Positions 40,858-51,317 of a stretch of 64,000 nucleotides of DNA are shown here, piece by piece (within the stretch, counting starts at the first letter, position 1; every line of letters begins with the position of its first letter). The DNA is from Ensifer adhaerens (GTDB lineage: Bacteria > Pseudomonadota > Alphaproteobacteria > Rhizobiales > Rhizobiaceae), in assembly GCF_000697965.2 (NCBI RefSeq), contig NZ_CP015880.1:3874001-3938000 (forward strand), in the 5' to 3' direction. The notes below the pieces were generated by a model. It ran no database searches, was not told the origin of the DNA, and saw only the letters and a program-made list of their open reading frames with translations. A program made the position numbers and the translations under genes.

Positions 40858-41283
40858 TTATGGCGTCAGGTAAAGGACGACCGCATAACGTGCGGCCTTG
40901 CCGATGGTGACGAACAGCAGGAACAGCGGCAGCTTCATGCGCAGCAATCCGGCGACCAGCGTCAGTGGGTCGCCGATGACCGGCAGCCAGGAAAGAAGCA
41001 GCACCGGCTGGCCGTAGCGGGCAAAGAGCGCCTCTGCCTTTTGCCGATTGGTCGGCGAAACTGGAAACCACCGGCGCCCCTCGAAGCGGATCAGAAAACG
41101 CCCGAGCGCAAAATTGACGACGGCGCCGAGCACGTTGCCTGATGTCGCGGCGATGAAGAGGGCAGGGCGGCTCGTTTCGCCGTGCAGGGCGGCGGCCACG
41201 ATCGCAGCTTCCGACATGCCGAAAAGCAACGTCGCCGACAGGAAGGCCGCGGAAAAGACGCCGGCAAGAATTCCGAAATCCAG
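40858..41283 (-). CDS. YqaA-family (DedA-like) membrane protein with probable CTG start
   Basis: 141 residues if translated from CTG 41283. The N-terminal DFGILAGVFSAAFLSATLL matches the start of YqaA family proteins in length and helix placement, but no ATG/GTG/TTG occurs in this part; the first standard codon in frame is TTG 41229, which would cut the first helix. AGGAG (41289-41293) lies five bases before the CTG and overlaps the stop of the SelW-like gene, pointing to translational coupling. ATT 41268 is an alternative. Confidence 0.6.
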   Translation of the reverse strand: MDFGILAGVFSAAFLSATLLFGMSEAAIVAAALHGETSRPALFIAATSGNVLGAVVNFALGRFLIRFEGRRWFPVSPTNRQKAEALFARYGQPVLLLSWLPVIGDPLTLVAGLLRMKLPLFLLFVTIGKAARYAVVLYLTP

Positions 41284-41285
41284 GA

Positions 41286-41567
41286 TCAGCTCCTGTCCGT
41301 ATGACCGAGATCGCGCTCCGGCTCGATGATGTCGCGGATGCGCTGCTTCAGTTCCTTCGGCCCGGGGAAACCGCCGTCCCGCTTGCGCTCCCAGATGAGC
41401 GCGTCATCGACGCGGATCTCGAAATTGCCGCCGGTGCCGGGAATGAGCGCCACTTCGCCGAGCGACTGCCCGAACGTCTGCAGCAGTTCCTGCGCCATCC
41501 AGCCGGCGCGAAGCAGCCAGTTGCACTGGGTGCAGTAAAGGATGGTGATGCGCGGCTTCTGGTCCAT
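41286..41567 (-). CDS. SelT/SelW/SelH (Rdx) family thioredoxin-like protein
   Basis: 93 residues. The Rdx fold starts with ITILYCTQCNWLLRAGWMA, with Cys-x-x-Cys where the selenoprotein relatives carry selenocysteine, then VALIPGTGGNFEIRVDDALI and a C-terminal helix. A redox role is likely, partner unknown. Its stop overlaps the ribosome site of the YqaA-like gene, an unusual pairing. ATG 41567 is the only plausible start. Confidence 0.87.
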   Translation of the reverse strand: MDQKPRITILYCTQCNWLLRAGWMAQELLQTFGQSLGEVALIPGTGGNFEIRVDDALIWERKRDGGFPGPKELKQRIRDIIEPERDLGHTDRS

Positions 41568-41664
41568 CGGGTGTCTCGGATGTGCTTCGGGCGGCGACCA
41601 TAGCGGTCGCCTCAGTTGGAAACAACTGCGTTCCGGGGCTCATGCTCACGCTGCGCTCACACGA

Positions 41665-41693
41665 TTGTCAACCAATTTAGTCATGTTTTTATC
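41665..41693 (+). promoter_or_regulatory. Predicted promoter of the DoxX gene
   Basis: TTGTCA (41665-41670), 17-base spacer, TTTATC (41688-41693), leaving an 80-base leader. A perfect hairpin, CAGTTG-GAAA-CAACTG, lies upstream at 41613-41628. Confidence 0.5.
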
Positions 41694-41781
41694 GGCGGAT
41701 AGCTTGCTTTGCGCGGTCGTCGCGGCGAGACAATGCGGCATTGCACAAATTGTCGCACCCAACCGCCGGAGAGGCCCCTTA

Positions 41782-42237
41782 ATGACCGACGTCACCGTTT
41801 CCAGTTCCCGCCCGCGCGCCATCCTGCCGGCGCTGGAAAAGATCTATCTGCCGCTCAATACATCCGCCGAAACGCTGTTGCGTGTGCTCGCCGGCGCTCT
41901 GCTTGCGGTTCACGGTTTTGGCAAGATCACCAATCCCTTCGGCGCGATTGGCATGGTCGAGGGCCTCGGCTTCTATCCCGGCGTCTTCTGGTCGCCGCTG
42001 CTCGCCGCGACCGAATTCTTCGGCGGCATTTTGATCGCGATCGGTTTGTTGACGCGCCCGGCCGCCTTTGCCGGCATGATCGTTCTGCTCGTCACCGTCT
42101 ACTTCCATGGCATCGTGCAGGGTGAGGGCCTCTTCGGCGCAGAGAAGTCGATCCTCTGGGCAGCGATCCTGTTCTTCTTCGCCATCCGCGGCGCCAACAG
42201 CCAGTCTGTCGACGCCAAGCTCGGCAAGCAGTTCTGA
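41782..42237 (+). CDS. DoxX-family membrane protein
   Basis: 151 residues with four membrane helices and the DoxX pattern: ETLLRVLAGALLAVHGFGKI, GVFWSPLLAATEFFGGILIA and RPAAFAGMIVLLVTVYFHG. DoxX proteins are inner-membrane quinone-interacting or thiosulfate-oxidation related proteins; most, like this one, have no known partner. ATG 41782 follows GGAGAGG. Convergent with rnk over a shared terminator. Confidence 0.9.
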   Translation: MTDVTVSSSRPRAILPALEKIYLPLNTSAETLLRVLAGALLAVHGFGKITNPFGAIGMVEGLGFYPGVFWSPLLAATEFFGGILIAIGLLTRPAAFAGMIVLLVTVYFHGIVQGEGLFGAEKSILWAAILFFFAIRGANSQSVDAKLGKQF

Positions 42238-42256
42238 TCGAACGAACGACGCTTAG

Positions 42257-42294
42257 AAAAACGGGGAGGCGGTGAAAACCGGCCTCCCCGTTTT
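42257..42294. terminator. Bidirectional terminator (DoxX gene / rnk)
   Basis: ACGGGGAGGC pairs with GCCTCCCCGT, with A residues on the left and TTTT on the right, between convergent genes. Confidence 0.85.
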
Positions 42295-42332
42295 CGTCTT
42301 GCAGCTGGTGAGGCTTTCGCCGTCGCGACCTC

Positions 42333-42737
42333 TCAGGCGCTTTCCTTCGCCGTCACGCTGCGAATGGTCATCCGGTGGACCTTGCCCGACCGGTCCTGCC
42401 AGTCGATCGACTGGCCGACGGAGAGCCCGATCAGCGCCGCGCCGACAGGGGTCAGCACAGAGATGCGGCCGGCCTCGATATCGGCCTCGCCGGGATAGAC
42501 GAGCGTTACCTGCTTGGCAAAACCATTGTCCGCCTCGAAGGCGACGGTGGAGCCCATCTGCACGCTGTCGGCGGGCAGCGCGTCGGGCGCGCCGACCCGG
42601 GCGCGGTCGAGTTCAAAGAGCAGTGCCTCGGCCACATCAGGCACGCGCTCGAGCGCGGAGGAGGCGAGCGCCGTCAGCCGCTTGTGGTCTTCGGCATTGA
42701 TGATGATCGGGGGAAGTTTCTTGCGGGTTGCCGCCAT
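42333..42737 (-). CDS. rnk: Rnk-like GreA/GreB C-terminal domain protein
   Basis: 134 residues. A short N-terminal helix region (PPIIINAEDHKRLTALASSALE) precedes the GreA/B C-terminal FKBP-like fold (VQMGSTVAFEADNGFAKQVT, ISVLTPVGAALIGLSVGQSI). It lacks the long coiled-coil of GreA, matching Rnk (regulator of nucleoside diphosphate kinase), which binds RNA polymerase near the secondary channel. ATG 42737 is chosen by family length; the open frame runs further up without homology. Confidence 0.88.
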   Translation of the reverse strand: MAATRKKLPPIIINAEDHKRLTALASSALERVPDVAEALLFELDRARVGAPDALPADSVQMGSTVAFEADNGFAKQVTLVYPGEADIEAGRISVLTPVGAALIGLSVGQSIDWQDRSGKVHRMTIRSVTAKESA

Positions 42738-43088
42738 GATGGGACCTGACACGTTCAATCGAAGCGCACGACAGGGCGCAATCGAATAGGTTTTCTGGAG
42801 ATTAGGCGCTCGTTCAGCCGCGCTCGGAAATTTCTTCTGCCGACGCGAAAGGCTCCCCTGACCCGGAGAGCGCAAGCGTCCGGGCTGGGGTCAGGTTCCT
42901 GCGATCGGGCACACCCGGAAGCAGCAATGAGAAGAAATCGTCGGCATCATCATGTCCCAAGGGTCGGAAAGTTCGCTCACGAAGTCAAGGCCCGCATGAA
43001 CCCGTCCGCATCATCGCATCGCTATGTGACCTCTTGAACAGTGGCCGCGCTCGTGGTCAATCTCCACGGTCGATGCGAAGGGAATGCG
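42738..43088. other. Divergent intergenic region, 351 bases
   Basis: No gene. One clear structure: CCTGACCC (42857-42864) and GGGTCAGG (42888-42895) are perfect inverted arms around a GC-rich spacer, possibly a rhizobial palindromic repeat. Promoters for rnk and the amidotransferase should lie here but none is obvious by eye. Confidence 0.45.
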
Positions 43089-43847
43089 ATGATGCGGGTG
43101 CTGGTGGTTGAAAACATGGCGAAGACCGAGCTCGGCCAGGTCGGCACGGCGCTTCGCGAGGCAAAGGCCGAGATCGAGATCCGCCGCGCCTATCTCGGCG
43201 AGGCCGTTCCTGAAACACCGGAAGGATACGACGCACTGGTGGTGCTTGGCGGCGAGCAGAGCGCGCTCGACGATGCCGCCTATCCCTATCTGCCTGATCT
43301 TGCCGCGCTGATGCGCCGCTTCGGTGACAGCGGCCGTTCCGTGCTCGGCATCTGCCTCGGCAGCCAGCTTCTCGCCCGCGCCTATGGGGGCCGGAACCTG
43401 CTGGGCGAGGCCAAGGAGTTCGGTTGGTGCGAGGTGGAGGTGCGCGGCGAAGGCGCCGAGGACCCGGTCCTTTCCAGCGTCGGTGAGAGCTTCCCGATCT
43501 TCCAGTGGCACGGAGATACTTTCACGCTGCCCGAGGGGGCTGTCCATCTCGCCGAAAACGCCGTCACCCGACATCAGGCCTTCCGCGTCGGCCGCGCCGC
43601 CTACGGCACCCAATTCCACTTCGAGGCCGACACACACCTCGTCGAAGACTGGAACCGCGCTTTCCCGGACACCATCAAGCGGCTCGATCCGACCTGGCTT
43701 GCGCGCTATCGCGAACACGCCGCGCGCCACGGCCGGCAGGCGGATGCCGCGGGCCTGTCTCTTGCCCGCGCCTGGGTCGCGACGATCGTTCGCCATCAGG
43801 GCGGCGCGGTGAATGAGGAACCGGCGTTGGAGGAGGTTACCGGATGA
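43089..43847 (+). CDS. Class I glutamine amidotransferase-like protein
   Basis: 252 residues from the first of two adjacent ATGs (43089/43092), GAAGGGA upstream. Triad: Cys89 in VLGICLGSQ, His177 and Glu179 in YGTQFHFEAD. It resembles the stand-alone GMP-synthase-like amidotransferases (YfeJ type) that have no synthetase partner in the same gene; substrate unknown. First of four closely packed genes, overlapping the GFA gene by ATGA. Confidence 0.88.
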   Translation: MMRVLVVENMAKTELGQVGTALREAKAEIEIRRAYLGEAVPETPEGYDALVVLGGEQSALDDAAYPYLPDLAALMRRFGDSGRSVLGICLGSQLLARAYGGRNLLGEAKEFGWCEVEVRGEGAEDPVLSSVGESFPIFQWHGDTFTLPEGAVHLAENAVTRHQAFRVGRAAYGTQFHFEADTHLVEDWNRAFPDTIKRLDPTWLARYREHAARHGRQADAAGLSLARAWVATIVRHQGGAVNEEPALEEVTG

Positions 43848-44323
43848 ACGAGGCACTAAACGGCGGCTGCTTCTGCGGCAGGATCCGCTATCGGCTGAAG
43901 GCGGCGCCGATGTTCGTCAACTGCTGCCATTGCAGCGATTGCCAGCGCCAGGTCGGTAGCGCCTTCGTCGTCAACGGCGTGATCGAGCGCGACAATATCG
44001 AACTCATTGAGGGCGAGCCGGTCGTCGTGACGCTTCCGACGGACAGCGGCCGTCCGCATGATGTCTACCGCTGTGCCGAATGCCAGACGGCCCTCTGGAG
44101 CGACTACGGCCGGCGCGGCTGGCTTTCCTTCGTCCGGATCGCAAGCCTTGACCGCCCGTCGGACTTCCCGCCGGATGCGCATATCTTCACCCGCTCCAAG
44201 GTTGCTTGGCTGTCGCTCGAGGGCGGCGCACCGGCTTTCGAGATTTATTACGACATGAAGACGATGTGGCCGCCGGAAAGCCTGGCACGGCGCGAAGCCG
44301 CGGAAGCGAAAGCAAAAGCGTGA
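43844..44323 (+). CDS. GFA/CENP-V-family zinc protein
   Basis: 159 residues with the GFA zinc-binding pattern: GGCFCGRIRYR, NCCHCSDCQRQVGSAF and YRCAECQTALWS, giving seven cysteines for two zinc ions. The family is named for glutathione-dependent formaldehyde-activating enzyme, but most members have no shown activity. Start and stop overlap both neighbours (ATGA, GTGA), so translation is coupled. Confidence 0.88.
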   Translation: MNEALNGGCFCGRIRYRLKAAPMFVNCCHCSDCQRQVGSAFVVNGVIERDNIELIEGEPVVVTLPTDSGRPHDVYRCAECQTALWSDYGRRGWLSFVRIASLDRPSDFPPDAHIFTRSKVAWLSLEGGAPAFEIYYDMKTMWPPESLARREAAEAKAKA

Positions 44324-44883
44324 CAGCCAGCGAACGCGACAAGATGGCAGCCGGAGAATGGTACTCCTGCCTCGTCGACGAACTCGAGGCGCTTCGGATG
44401 ACGGCACGCAATGCTGTCCATCAGCACAACGCCATGGCGCCGATCGAGCGTGGAAACATGGCGTCGGCGCTGCGGGTGCTGTTCGGTGCGGTCGCTGACG
44501 ACGTCTTCATCGAGGCGCCATTCCATTGCTCCTACGGCATCAACATCCACCTTGGCGCCCGCGTCTATCTCAATGCCGGCTGCACGATCCTCGACAGCGG
44601 CCGCGTGGCGATCGGGGCGGGGACGATGCTGGGGCCGAACGTGCAGATCTATTGCGCCGAGCACCACAGGGATGCCGTGCTTCGCGGCCAAGGCCTCGAA
44701 GTCGCCAAGCCGGTGACGATCGGTGCCGATGTCTGGATCGGCGGCGGCGCGATCATTCTCGGCGGTGTCACGATCGGGGATGGCGCGATCGTCGGTGCGG
44801 GCTCGGTGGTGACGAAGGACGTGGCGGCCGGCGCCGTGGTCGCCGGCAACCCGGCGCGGCCGCTCCGCCGCGTGTCTACGTAA
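44320..44883 (+). CDS. Maltose/galactoside O-acetyltransferase-like hexapeptide enzyme
   Basis: 187 residues from GTG 44320 that overlaps the preceding stop. MTASERDKMAAGEWYSCLVD matches the Mac N-terminus (family start M-x-E-K-x-K-M-x-x-G-x-x-Y), which decides the start. Left-handed beta-helix hexapeptides follow (IHLGARVYLNAGCTILDSG, IGADVWIGGGAIILGGVTIG) with catalytic His in YCAEHHRD and the AGNPARPLR end. Transfers acetyl from acetyl-CoA to sugars; acceptor unknown. Confidence 0.9.
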   Translation: MTASERDKMAAGEWYSCLVDELEALRMTARNAVHQHNAMAPIERGNMASALRVLFGAVADDVFIEAPFHCSYGINIHLGARVYLNAGCTILDSGRVAIGAGTMLGPNVQIYCAEHHRDAVLRGQGLEVAKPVTIGADVWIGGGAIILGGVTIGDGAIVGAGSVVTKDVAAGAVVAGNPARPLRRVST

Positions 44884-44909
44884 GGCGATTTCAGGAGGAA
44901 TGATTTTTG

Positions 44910-45422
44910 ATGACGATTGAGATGAAGACGATCCACGTGCGCCCGGCGCGGCCAGAAGATGCACCTGCGTTGTGCGCTTTCCTCAACGAGATCATCGCGA
45001 TCGGTGGCACCACGGCCCATCAGACGCCGTTCACGCCTGAGAGCTTCGTGGCGCACTATCTCGCCGGCCCGGGCTTCGTCAGTTGTTTCGTCGCCGAGGA
45101 CGAGGCGGGTGAGCCTTGCGCCTTCCAGGCGCTCGACCGCTGGGACGGCATACCGCAGGATTGGGCCGACATCGGCACGTTCTCGCGCCCCGACAACAAG
45201 GTGCCCGGCGCCGGCACGGCGCTCTTTAAGGCCACCTGCGACTTCGCCCGCTCGATCGGCCTGAAAGCCCTCAACGCCACCATCCGTGCGGACAATGTCA
45301 GCGGGCTCAGCTATTACGGCAAGATGGGTTTCGTCGACTACAAGGTCGACAAGGCGGTGCCGCTGAAGGACGGGCAGTTGGTGGATCGCATTTCGAAGCG
45401 GTACGTGCTTGAGGACGGATGA
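44910..45422 (+). CDS. GNAT N-acetyltransferase
   Basis: 170 residues. ATG 44910 has AGGAGGA ten bases upstream; a TTG at 44907 is a poorer start. The GNAT fold shows motif A around VPGAGTALFKATCDFARSIG and motif B NVSGLSYYGKMGFVDYKVDK. Close relatives are called PhnO/RimI-like acetyltransferases of unknown substrate. Last gene of the 43089-45422 run, 26 bases after the O-acetyltransferase. Confidence 0.88.
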   Translation: MTIEMKTIHVRPARPEDAPALCAFLNEIIAIGGTTAHQTPFTPESFVAHYLAGPGFVSCFVAEDEAGEPCAFQALDRWDGIPQDWADIGTFSRPDNKVPGAGTALFKATCDFARSIGLKALNATIRADNVSGLSYYGKMGFVDYKVDKAVPLKDGQLVDRISKRYVLEDG

Positions 45423-45542
45423 GGCGAGCACTGCCGCTCTGGCAGCGCCACCCTCCCGGTCTTCATCCCCGGGCCTGAAGTTCAGTCCGGGGAGGCAGCC
45501 GACATCATAGGATGGATCCGTCTTGAGGAGATCGGCCCCACG

Positions 45543-45590
45543 CCTTGGCGAGAGGCGTCGGCGATAAAAGAGCGTCGACGCTCGCCAAGG
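45543..45590. repeat. Long hairpin in the GNAT-TetR gap
   Basis: CCTTGGCGAG and CTCGCCAAGG are perfect 10-base inverted arms with an inner GCGTCG/CGACGC pair. A second GC hairpin (CCCCGG/CCGGGG, about 45468-45497) lies upstream. No T tract follows either. The gap has no gene. Confidence 0.55.
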
Positions 45591-45613
45591 GCATCTCTTG
45601 AAAGCGTGCCGCT

Positions 45614-46228
45614 CTAACGGCAGCTTCTGTTCACCATGGCAATGATCGTCTCGTAAAGCTCGTCCTGAGCCTCGTCGGCGGTGATTTCGCTCGTCGCTGC
45701 AGCGTGGGACAAGCCATCGGCTGCGCCGAGCATTGCCCAGAAACCGGCCTGTGCGATGCCCCTCTGCCCGATGAACGGGCCCAGCACCTTTCGGCACTTT
45801 TCGATATAGACCAGCTGATAGTCCCGTTTAACGGCCGCAAGCTCGGGCGAGCCGGCGAGGGCCGCCAGCACGCCGGGCATCTCGCGACCCTGCGTGAGCA
45901 CGCAGTCGACATAGGAGGCGGCAATCGTCCTGACTGTCGCTTCCAGCGTTGGGTCGCTCGCGGCAATGGCAGCGTCCATCACCACCGTCTGGCGCACATC
46001 AAAATCCTGGTAGAGCGCGGCGAGCAGTCCGTTGCGTGTTCCGAAATGATCATAGACGACCGGCTTGGCGACGGCCGCTTCCTCGGCCAGGCGCGGCAGC
46101 GTCAGCACATCGGTCCCTTCCTCGCGAACGAGCCTCCAGGCGACGTCCAGCAGCTGGCGTAGCCGCTGCTCGCGGGTGAGGCGAACGCGTTTGGCGGTGA
46201 CCGTGTCTCTTTCCATGGTGCTTGACAT
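45614..46228 (-). CDS. TetR-family transcriptional repressor
   Basis: 204 residues from ATG 46228. The N-terminal HTH is LDVAWRLVREEGTDVLTLPR, AEEAAVAKPVVYDHFGTRNG (TetR recognition helix). The C-terminal domain is a helical ligand pocket. It is divergent from a 14-TM MFS exporter and a perfect palindrome lies between them, the classic TetR/efflux arrangement. The regulated exporter and inducer are unknown. Confidence 0.9.
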   Translation of the reverse strand: MSSTMERDTVTAKRVRLTREQRLRQLLDVAWRLVREEGTDVLTLPRLAEEAAVAKPVVYDHFGTRNGLLAALYQDFDVRQTVVMDAAIAASDPTLEATVRTIAASYVDCVLTQGREMPGVLAALAGSPELAAVKRDYQLVYIEKCRKVLGPFIGQRGIAQAGFWAMLGAADGLSHAAATSEITADEAQDELYETIIAMVNRSCR

Positions 46229-46230
46229 CA

Positions 46231-46265
46231 CTATATACCAAAAGTAACTTACCTTAAGTATATAG
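46231..46265. promoter_or_regulatory. Palindromic operator between tetR-like gene and MFS gene
   Basis: CTATATAC (46231-46238) and GTATATAG (46258-46265) are perfect inverted arms with a 19-base centre that itself contains AAGTAACTT. It starts two bases upstream of the repressor ATG, so autoregulation is expected. Confidence 0.65.
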
Positions 46266-46357
46266 AAGATATCTCCCAACCGCAACCATCCGCCTCCTCA
46301 CGGGCGGCGGCCGAAGCGGCATGCCGACGCGTGCCGTTTGCAAAGGATTCGTGCCCA

Positions 46358-47824
46358 ATGACTGACGTCTCACTCCCTCACTCCCAAGGCCGAAGCGCAT
46401 GGCTCGGCCTCATCGCCGTGCTGCCACTGGTCCTCATCGTGGCCATGGATGGCTCCATCCTCTATCTCGCCATGCCGCGCGTGACTTCGGCTCTCTTGCC
46501 CACCGCCGACCAGGCGCTCTGGATCCTCGATATCTACGGTTTCGTCGTCGGTTCGCTGCTGATTGCCTTCGGCAATATCGGCGATCGCTACGGGCGGTTG
46601 AAGCTGATCATGATCGGCGCGGTGATCTTCGGTGCAGGATCGCTCGGTGCGGCCTATGCGCAGTCGCCCATGGCGTTGATTGCTTCCCGGGCGCTGATGG
46701 GGCTCGGCGGCGCGACATTGCTGCCCTCGGGGCTGGCAATCGTCAGCGCGCTGTTTCCGGATCCGCGACTGCGGGCGCAGGCGATCGGCATCTTCGCCGC
46801 CACCTTTGCAGCCGGCTTCGCCATCGGTCCGGTTATCGGCGGCATCCTGTTGCAGCGGCTCGAGTGGGGCGTGGTGTTCCTGATTAACGTTCCCGTCGTG
46901 CTCGGCTTCCTGGTCGCCGCACCCATTCTGCTTCGCGAGGTGCGCTCCACGACCTATGGCCGCATTGACCTGCCAAGCCTTGTCCTGTCCTTTGCCGGTA
47001 TCCTGCTCACCACCTATTCGCTGAAGACCGCGGCCGCCTACGGCTTCACGCCGCTGCAGACGCTTGCCGGGATCGTCGGCGTCCTCGCCATCGCGTTGTT
47101 TATTCGCAGGCAAACGCGGATCGCCTATCCGCTGCTCGACCTCGGCCTGTTCCGGGACCGCATCTTTTCCATCGCCATTCTCACCGGCCTCCTGCCGCTG
47201 GTCGTCTGGTCCGCCGTCGGTTACCTCTCGGGCATCTATCTGCAATCGGTCCTCGGCTTCGATGTTTTTACCGCAGCACTTTTGACCTTGCCCGGCGCCG
47301 TCGTGCTGATGGCGACTTGTGTCGGGACAGCGCGCATCGTCGATGTGGTCGGCCGCAAGACGGCGCTTGTTGCGACGCATTTCCTGATCGCAGCCGGCCT
47401 CTTTCTACTGCTCCTCACGAGCACCGAGGCGGGCGTGGCAGCGCTCATCGCCTCGACTGTGGTTGCGGGCATCGGCTACGGCCTCTCCTTCAGCCTCGTC
47501 GCCGAGATCGCCGTGTCGGCGGTGCCTGCGGAACGCGCCGGTGCCGCGGGCTCGATCGCCGAGACCAGCAACGAACTCGGAAATGCGCTCGGTATCACAC
47601 TTTTGGGTTCACTGGCGGCACTCAGCTTCCGGCTGCTCGGCCCCGGCGTGGCCGGCACGCTGAACGAAACCCTCGATCATCCGGGCCTTGCTTCTGAAAC
47701 GGTGCTGCAGGCCAAGGAAGCCTTCCTCACCGGTCTTCACATCGCGACCGGCGTCGGCGCCCTGTCGCTGCTCGCATTGGGCATCATCGCCTGGCTCTGG
47801 CTGCCGAAGAAGCTGCCGGAGTAA
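46358..47824 (+). CDS. MFS efflux transporter, DHA2 (14-helix)
   Basis: 488 residues with 14 hydrophobic segments. MFS motif A GNIGDRYGRLKLIMIGAV, motif C-like GFAIGPVIGGILLQRLEWG and the DHA2 NVP (INVPVVLGF) are present. DHA2 members export drugs and dyes by proton antiport. ATG 46358 is chosen (AAAGGATT upstream); the frame continues further up. Divergent from its likely TetR repressor. Confidence 0.9.
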   Translation: MTDVSLPHSQGRSAWLGLIAVLPLVLIVAMDGSILYLAMPRVTSALLPTADQALWILDIYGFVVGSLLIAFGNIGDRYGRLKLIMIGAVIFGAGSLGAAYAQSPMALIASRALMGLGGATLLPSGLAIVSALFPDPRLRAQAIGIFAATFAAGFAIGPVIGGILLQRLEWGVVFLINVPVVLGFLVAAPILLREVRSTTYGRIDLPSLVLSFAGILLTTYSLKTAAAYGFTPLQTLAGIVGVLAIALFIRRQTRIAYPLLDLGLFRDRIFSIAILTGLLPLVVWSAVGYLSGIYLQSVLGFDVFTAALLTLPGAVVLMATCVGTARIVDVVGRKTALVATHFLIAAGLFLLLLTSTEAGVAALIASTVVAGIGYGLSFSLVAEIAVSAVPAERAGAAGSIAETSNELGNALGITLLGSLAALSFRLLGPGVAGTLNETLDHPGLASETVLQAKEAFLTGLHIATGVGALSLLALGIIAWLWLPKKLPE

Positions 47825-47942
47825 CCGTCGTGAGAGGTCACTGTGAGACGCCGTGGCCCAGAATAACGGAGTAGCTAGTCCGGGAAACCACGCCTGCGTG
47901 CGACCAATCCTGCTGCTCCAGCATCGCCTCACCTTCACAAAC

Positions 47943-47973
47943 CAAAAAGGGCGACCCGAGGGCCGCCCTTTCA
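47943..47973 (-). terminator. Terminator of lepA (leftward)
   Basis: On the minus strand AAGGGCG/CGCCCTT arms are followed by TTTTT (AAAAA at 47944-47948 on plus), 27 bases after the lepA stop. Confidence 0.8.
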
Positions 47974-47999
47974 AACGTTGAAACATGCAGCGCTGCCGC

Positions 48000-49826
<1,827 letters not shown>

Positions 49827-49896
49827 GGGCCGCATATAGCAGTGCCTTCAATCGCCGCAAAGCGGGAAATGAAGGCTTCGTTCACTATAAATCGGC

Positions 49897-51138
49897 CTAT
49901 TCGGCCCTTGCCTCGGCCTCGACCAGCGCGCCTGCATTCGGCATCTGCGCGCTCTTGAGTTCGAAGCTCTCGCGCTCGGCCGCCGGCACCTCGTCCCGCT
50001 TCCTGAGCCTTGCCAGCACGAAGAGCGCATAGAGCGCGGCAACCGCCATCGCCGCATAGATGAAGGTGCGCGGCCCGAAGACCGGCATCAGCACCGTCAC
50101 CATCAGCGGCACCACCGTGGCGGCGGCCGACCAGGCGACCAGCATGGTGCTCGCAAGCGGCACGAAATCGGCCGGATCCGTCCGGTCGTTGGCATGCGCA
50201 TTGGCAATCGAATAGACGGTCTCGACCGCGCCGGCAAAGAGCGCGAAAACCAGCATCAACAGGATCAGGTTGCTGAACGTGGCCGAGAGCGCGAGGAAGC
50301 CGGCGACGAGGATCAACAGGCAGGTGCCGATCAGCACGAGCCGGCGGTCGATCCGGTCCGACAGCGTTCCCATCGGATACTGGATGGCGATCAGCCCGAA
50401 CTGCATGACGAACATCAGGTTGGCGACATCGCCTTGGCTGACATTGTTGGCGGCGGCGTAGATCGGCGTGAAGCCCTGCACCACCATGGAGAGGCCGCCG
50501 GCGGCAAGCACGCCGATGAAGGCGACCGGCGAATTGCGCCAGACCATCGGGATATCGATGCTGACCTTGGCGGGCGCGGGCGGCGTCGGCAGCCGCGTCA
50601 GCCCGATCGGCAGGAGCGCAAGGGCGGTGAAGAAGATGGTCACGAGTGGCGGCAGGTTGCCATCGGCGGGGATCTGCCCGAACAGCCAGGCGCCGGTGCC
50701 AAGGCCGATGACATAGGCCATGTAGAACAGTGCCATCGCCTTGCCGCGCCAGTGGTTCGCGCTTGCGTGGTTGAGCCAGCTCTGGGCGATAATGAAATTG
50801 GTGTTGCCGGATGCACCGTAGAGACCACGGGCCAGCACCCAGACAAGTGGATGCATGCCGAGCGCGATTGCCAGGGCCGAGAGGATGACGAGCGCCATCG
50901 AGCAGGAGAAGGCGCGCGCATGGCCGACGCGGCGGATCATCGGCCCGGCGATGACGCAGCCGACCAAGCCGCCGAAGGCGATCATCGTCACCGCTGCCCC
51001 CGGCACCCAGTCCGGCGCGTCGGAACGCGTCAGCGCGAAGGGCACATAGGCGAGCATCATGCCGTTGCCGATCGCCACGGCCGTCATCGAGGCAACAATG
51101 CTGGCGATCGAGGTCAGCGAGGAGGGCTGTTTGGTCAT
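49897..51138 (-). CDS. MFS transporter (YcaD-like)
   Basis: 413 residues from ATG 51138 with twelve membrane segments. Loop motifs VIAGPMIRRVGHARAFS and MGTLSDRIDRRLVLIGTC are MFS signatures; TNFIIAQSWLNHASANHWRG resembles the YcaD branch. Substrate unknown. It shares a divergent region with an XRE-cupin regulator bearing a palindrome, so regulation by that protein is plausible. Confidence 0.87.
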   Translation of the reverse strand: MTKQPSSLTSIASIVASMTAVAIGNGMMLAYVPFALTRSDAPDWVPGAAVTMIAFGGLVGCVIAGPMIRRVGHARAFSCSMALVILSALAIALGMHPLVWVLARGLYGASGNTNFIIAQSWLNHASANHWRGKAMALFYMAYVIGLGTGAWLFGQIPADGNLPPLVTIFFTALALLPIGLTRLPTPPAPAKVSIDIPMVWRNSPVAFIGVLAAGGLSMVVQGFTPIYAAANNVSQGDVANLMFVMQFGLIAIQYPMGTLSDRIDRRLVLIGTCLLILVAGFLALSATFSNLILLMLVFALFAGAVETVYSIANAHANDRTDPADFVPLASTMLVAWSAAATVVPLMVTVLMPVFGPRTFIYAAMAVAALYALFVLARLRKRDEVPAAERESFELKSAQMPNAGALVEAEARAE

Positions 51139-51317
51139 GTGCAACCTGTGAATGGGATCCGCGCAGGGCAAAGCGCGTGAGAACTATCTAAAGTATTGAA
51201 GCGTAAGCATTTCTCGATTTCGTCGGTTCGGCCGACACCATAGCCGAAAGACTGGTGTCGCGCTGTCGCCAAAGCGGCATCGCATGCCCATATTTTCAGT
51301 TCCAGCAGACTTGACTC

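Noticed and set aside
45423..45613. Terminators in the GNAT-TetR gap
   Set aside because: Hairpins are clear but no T tract follows on either strand.
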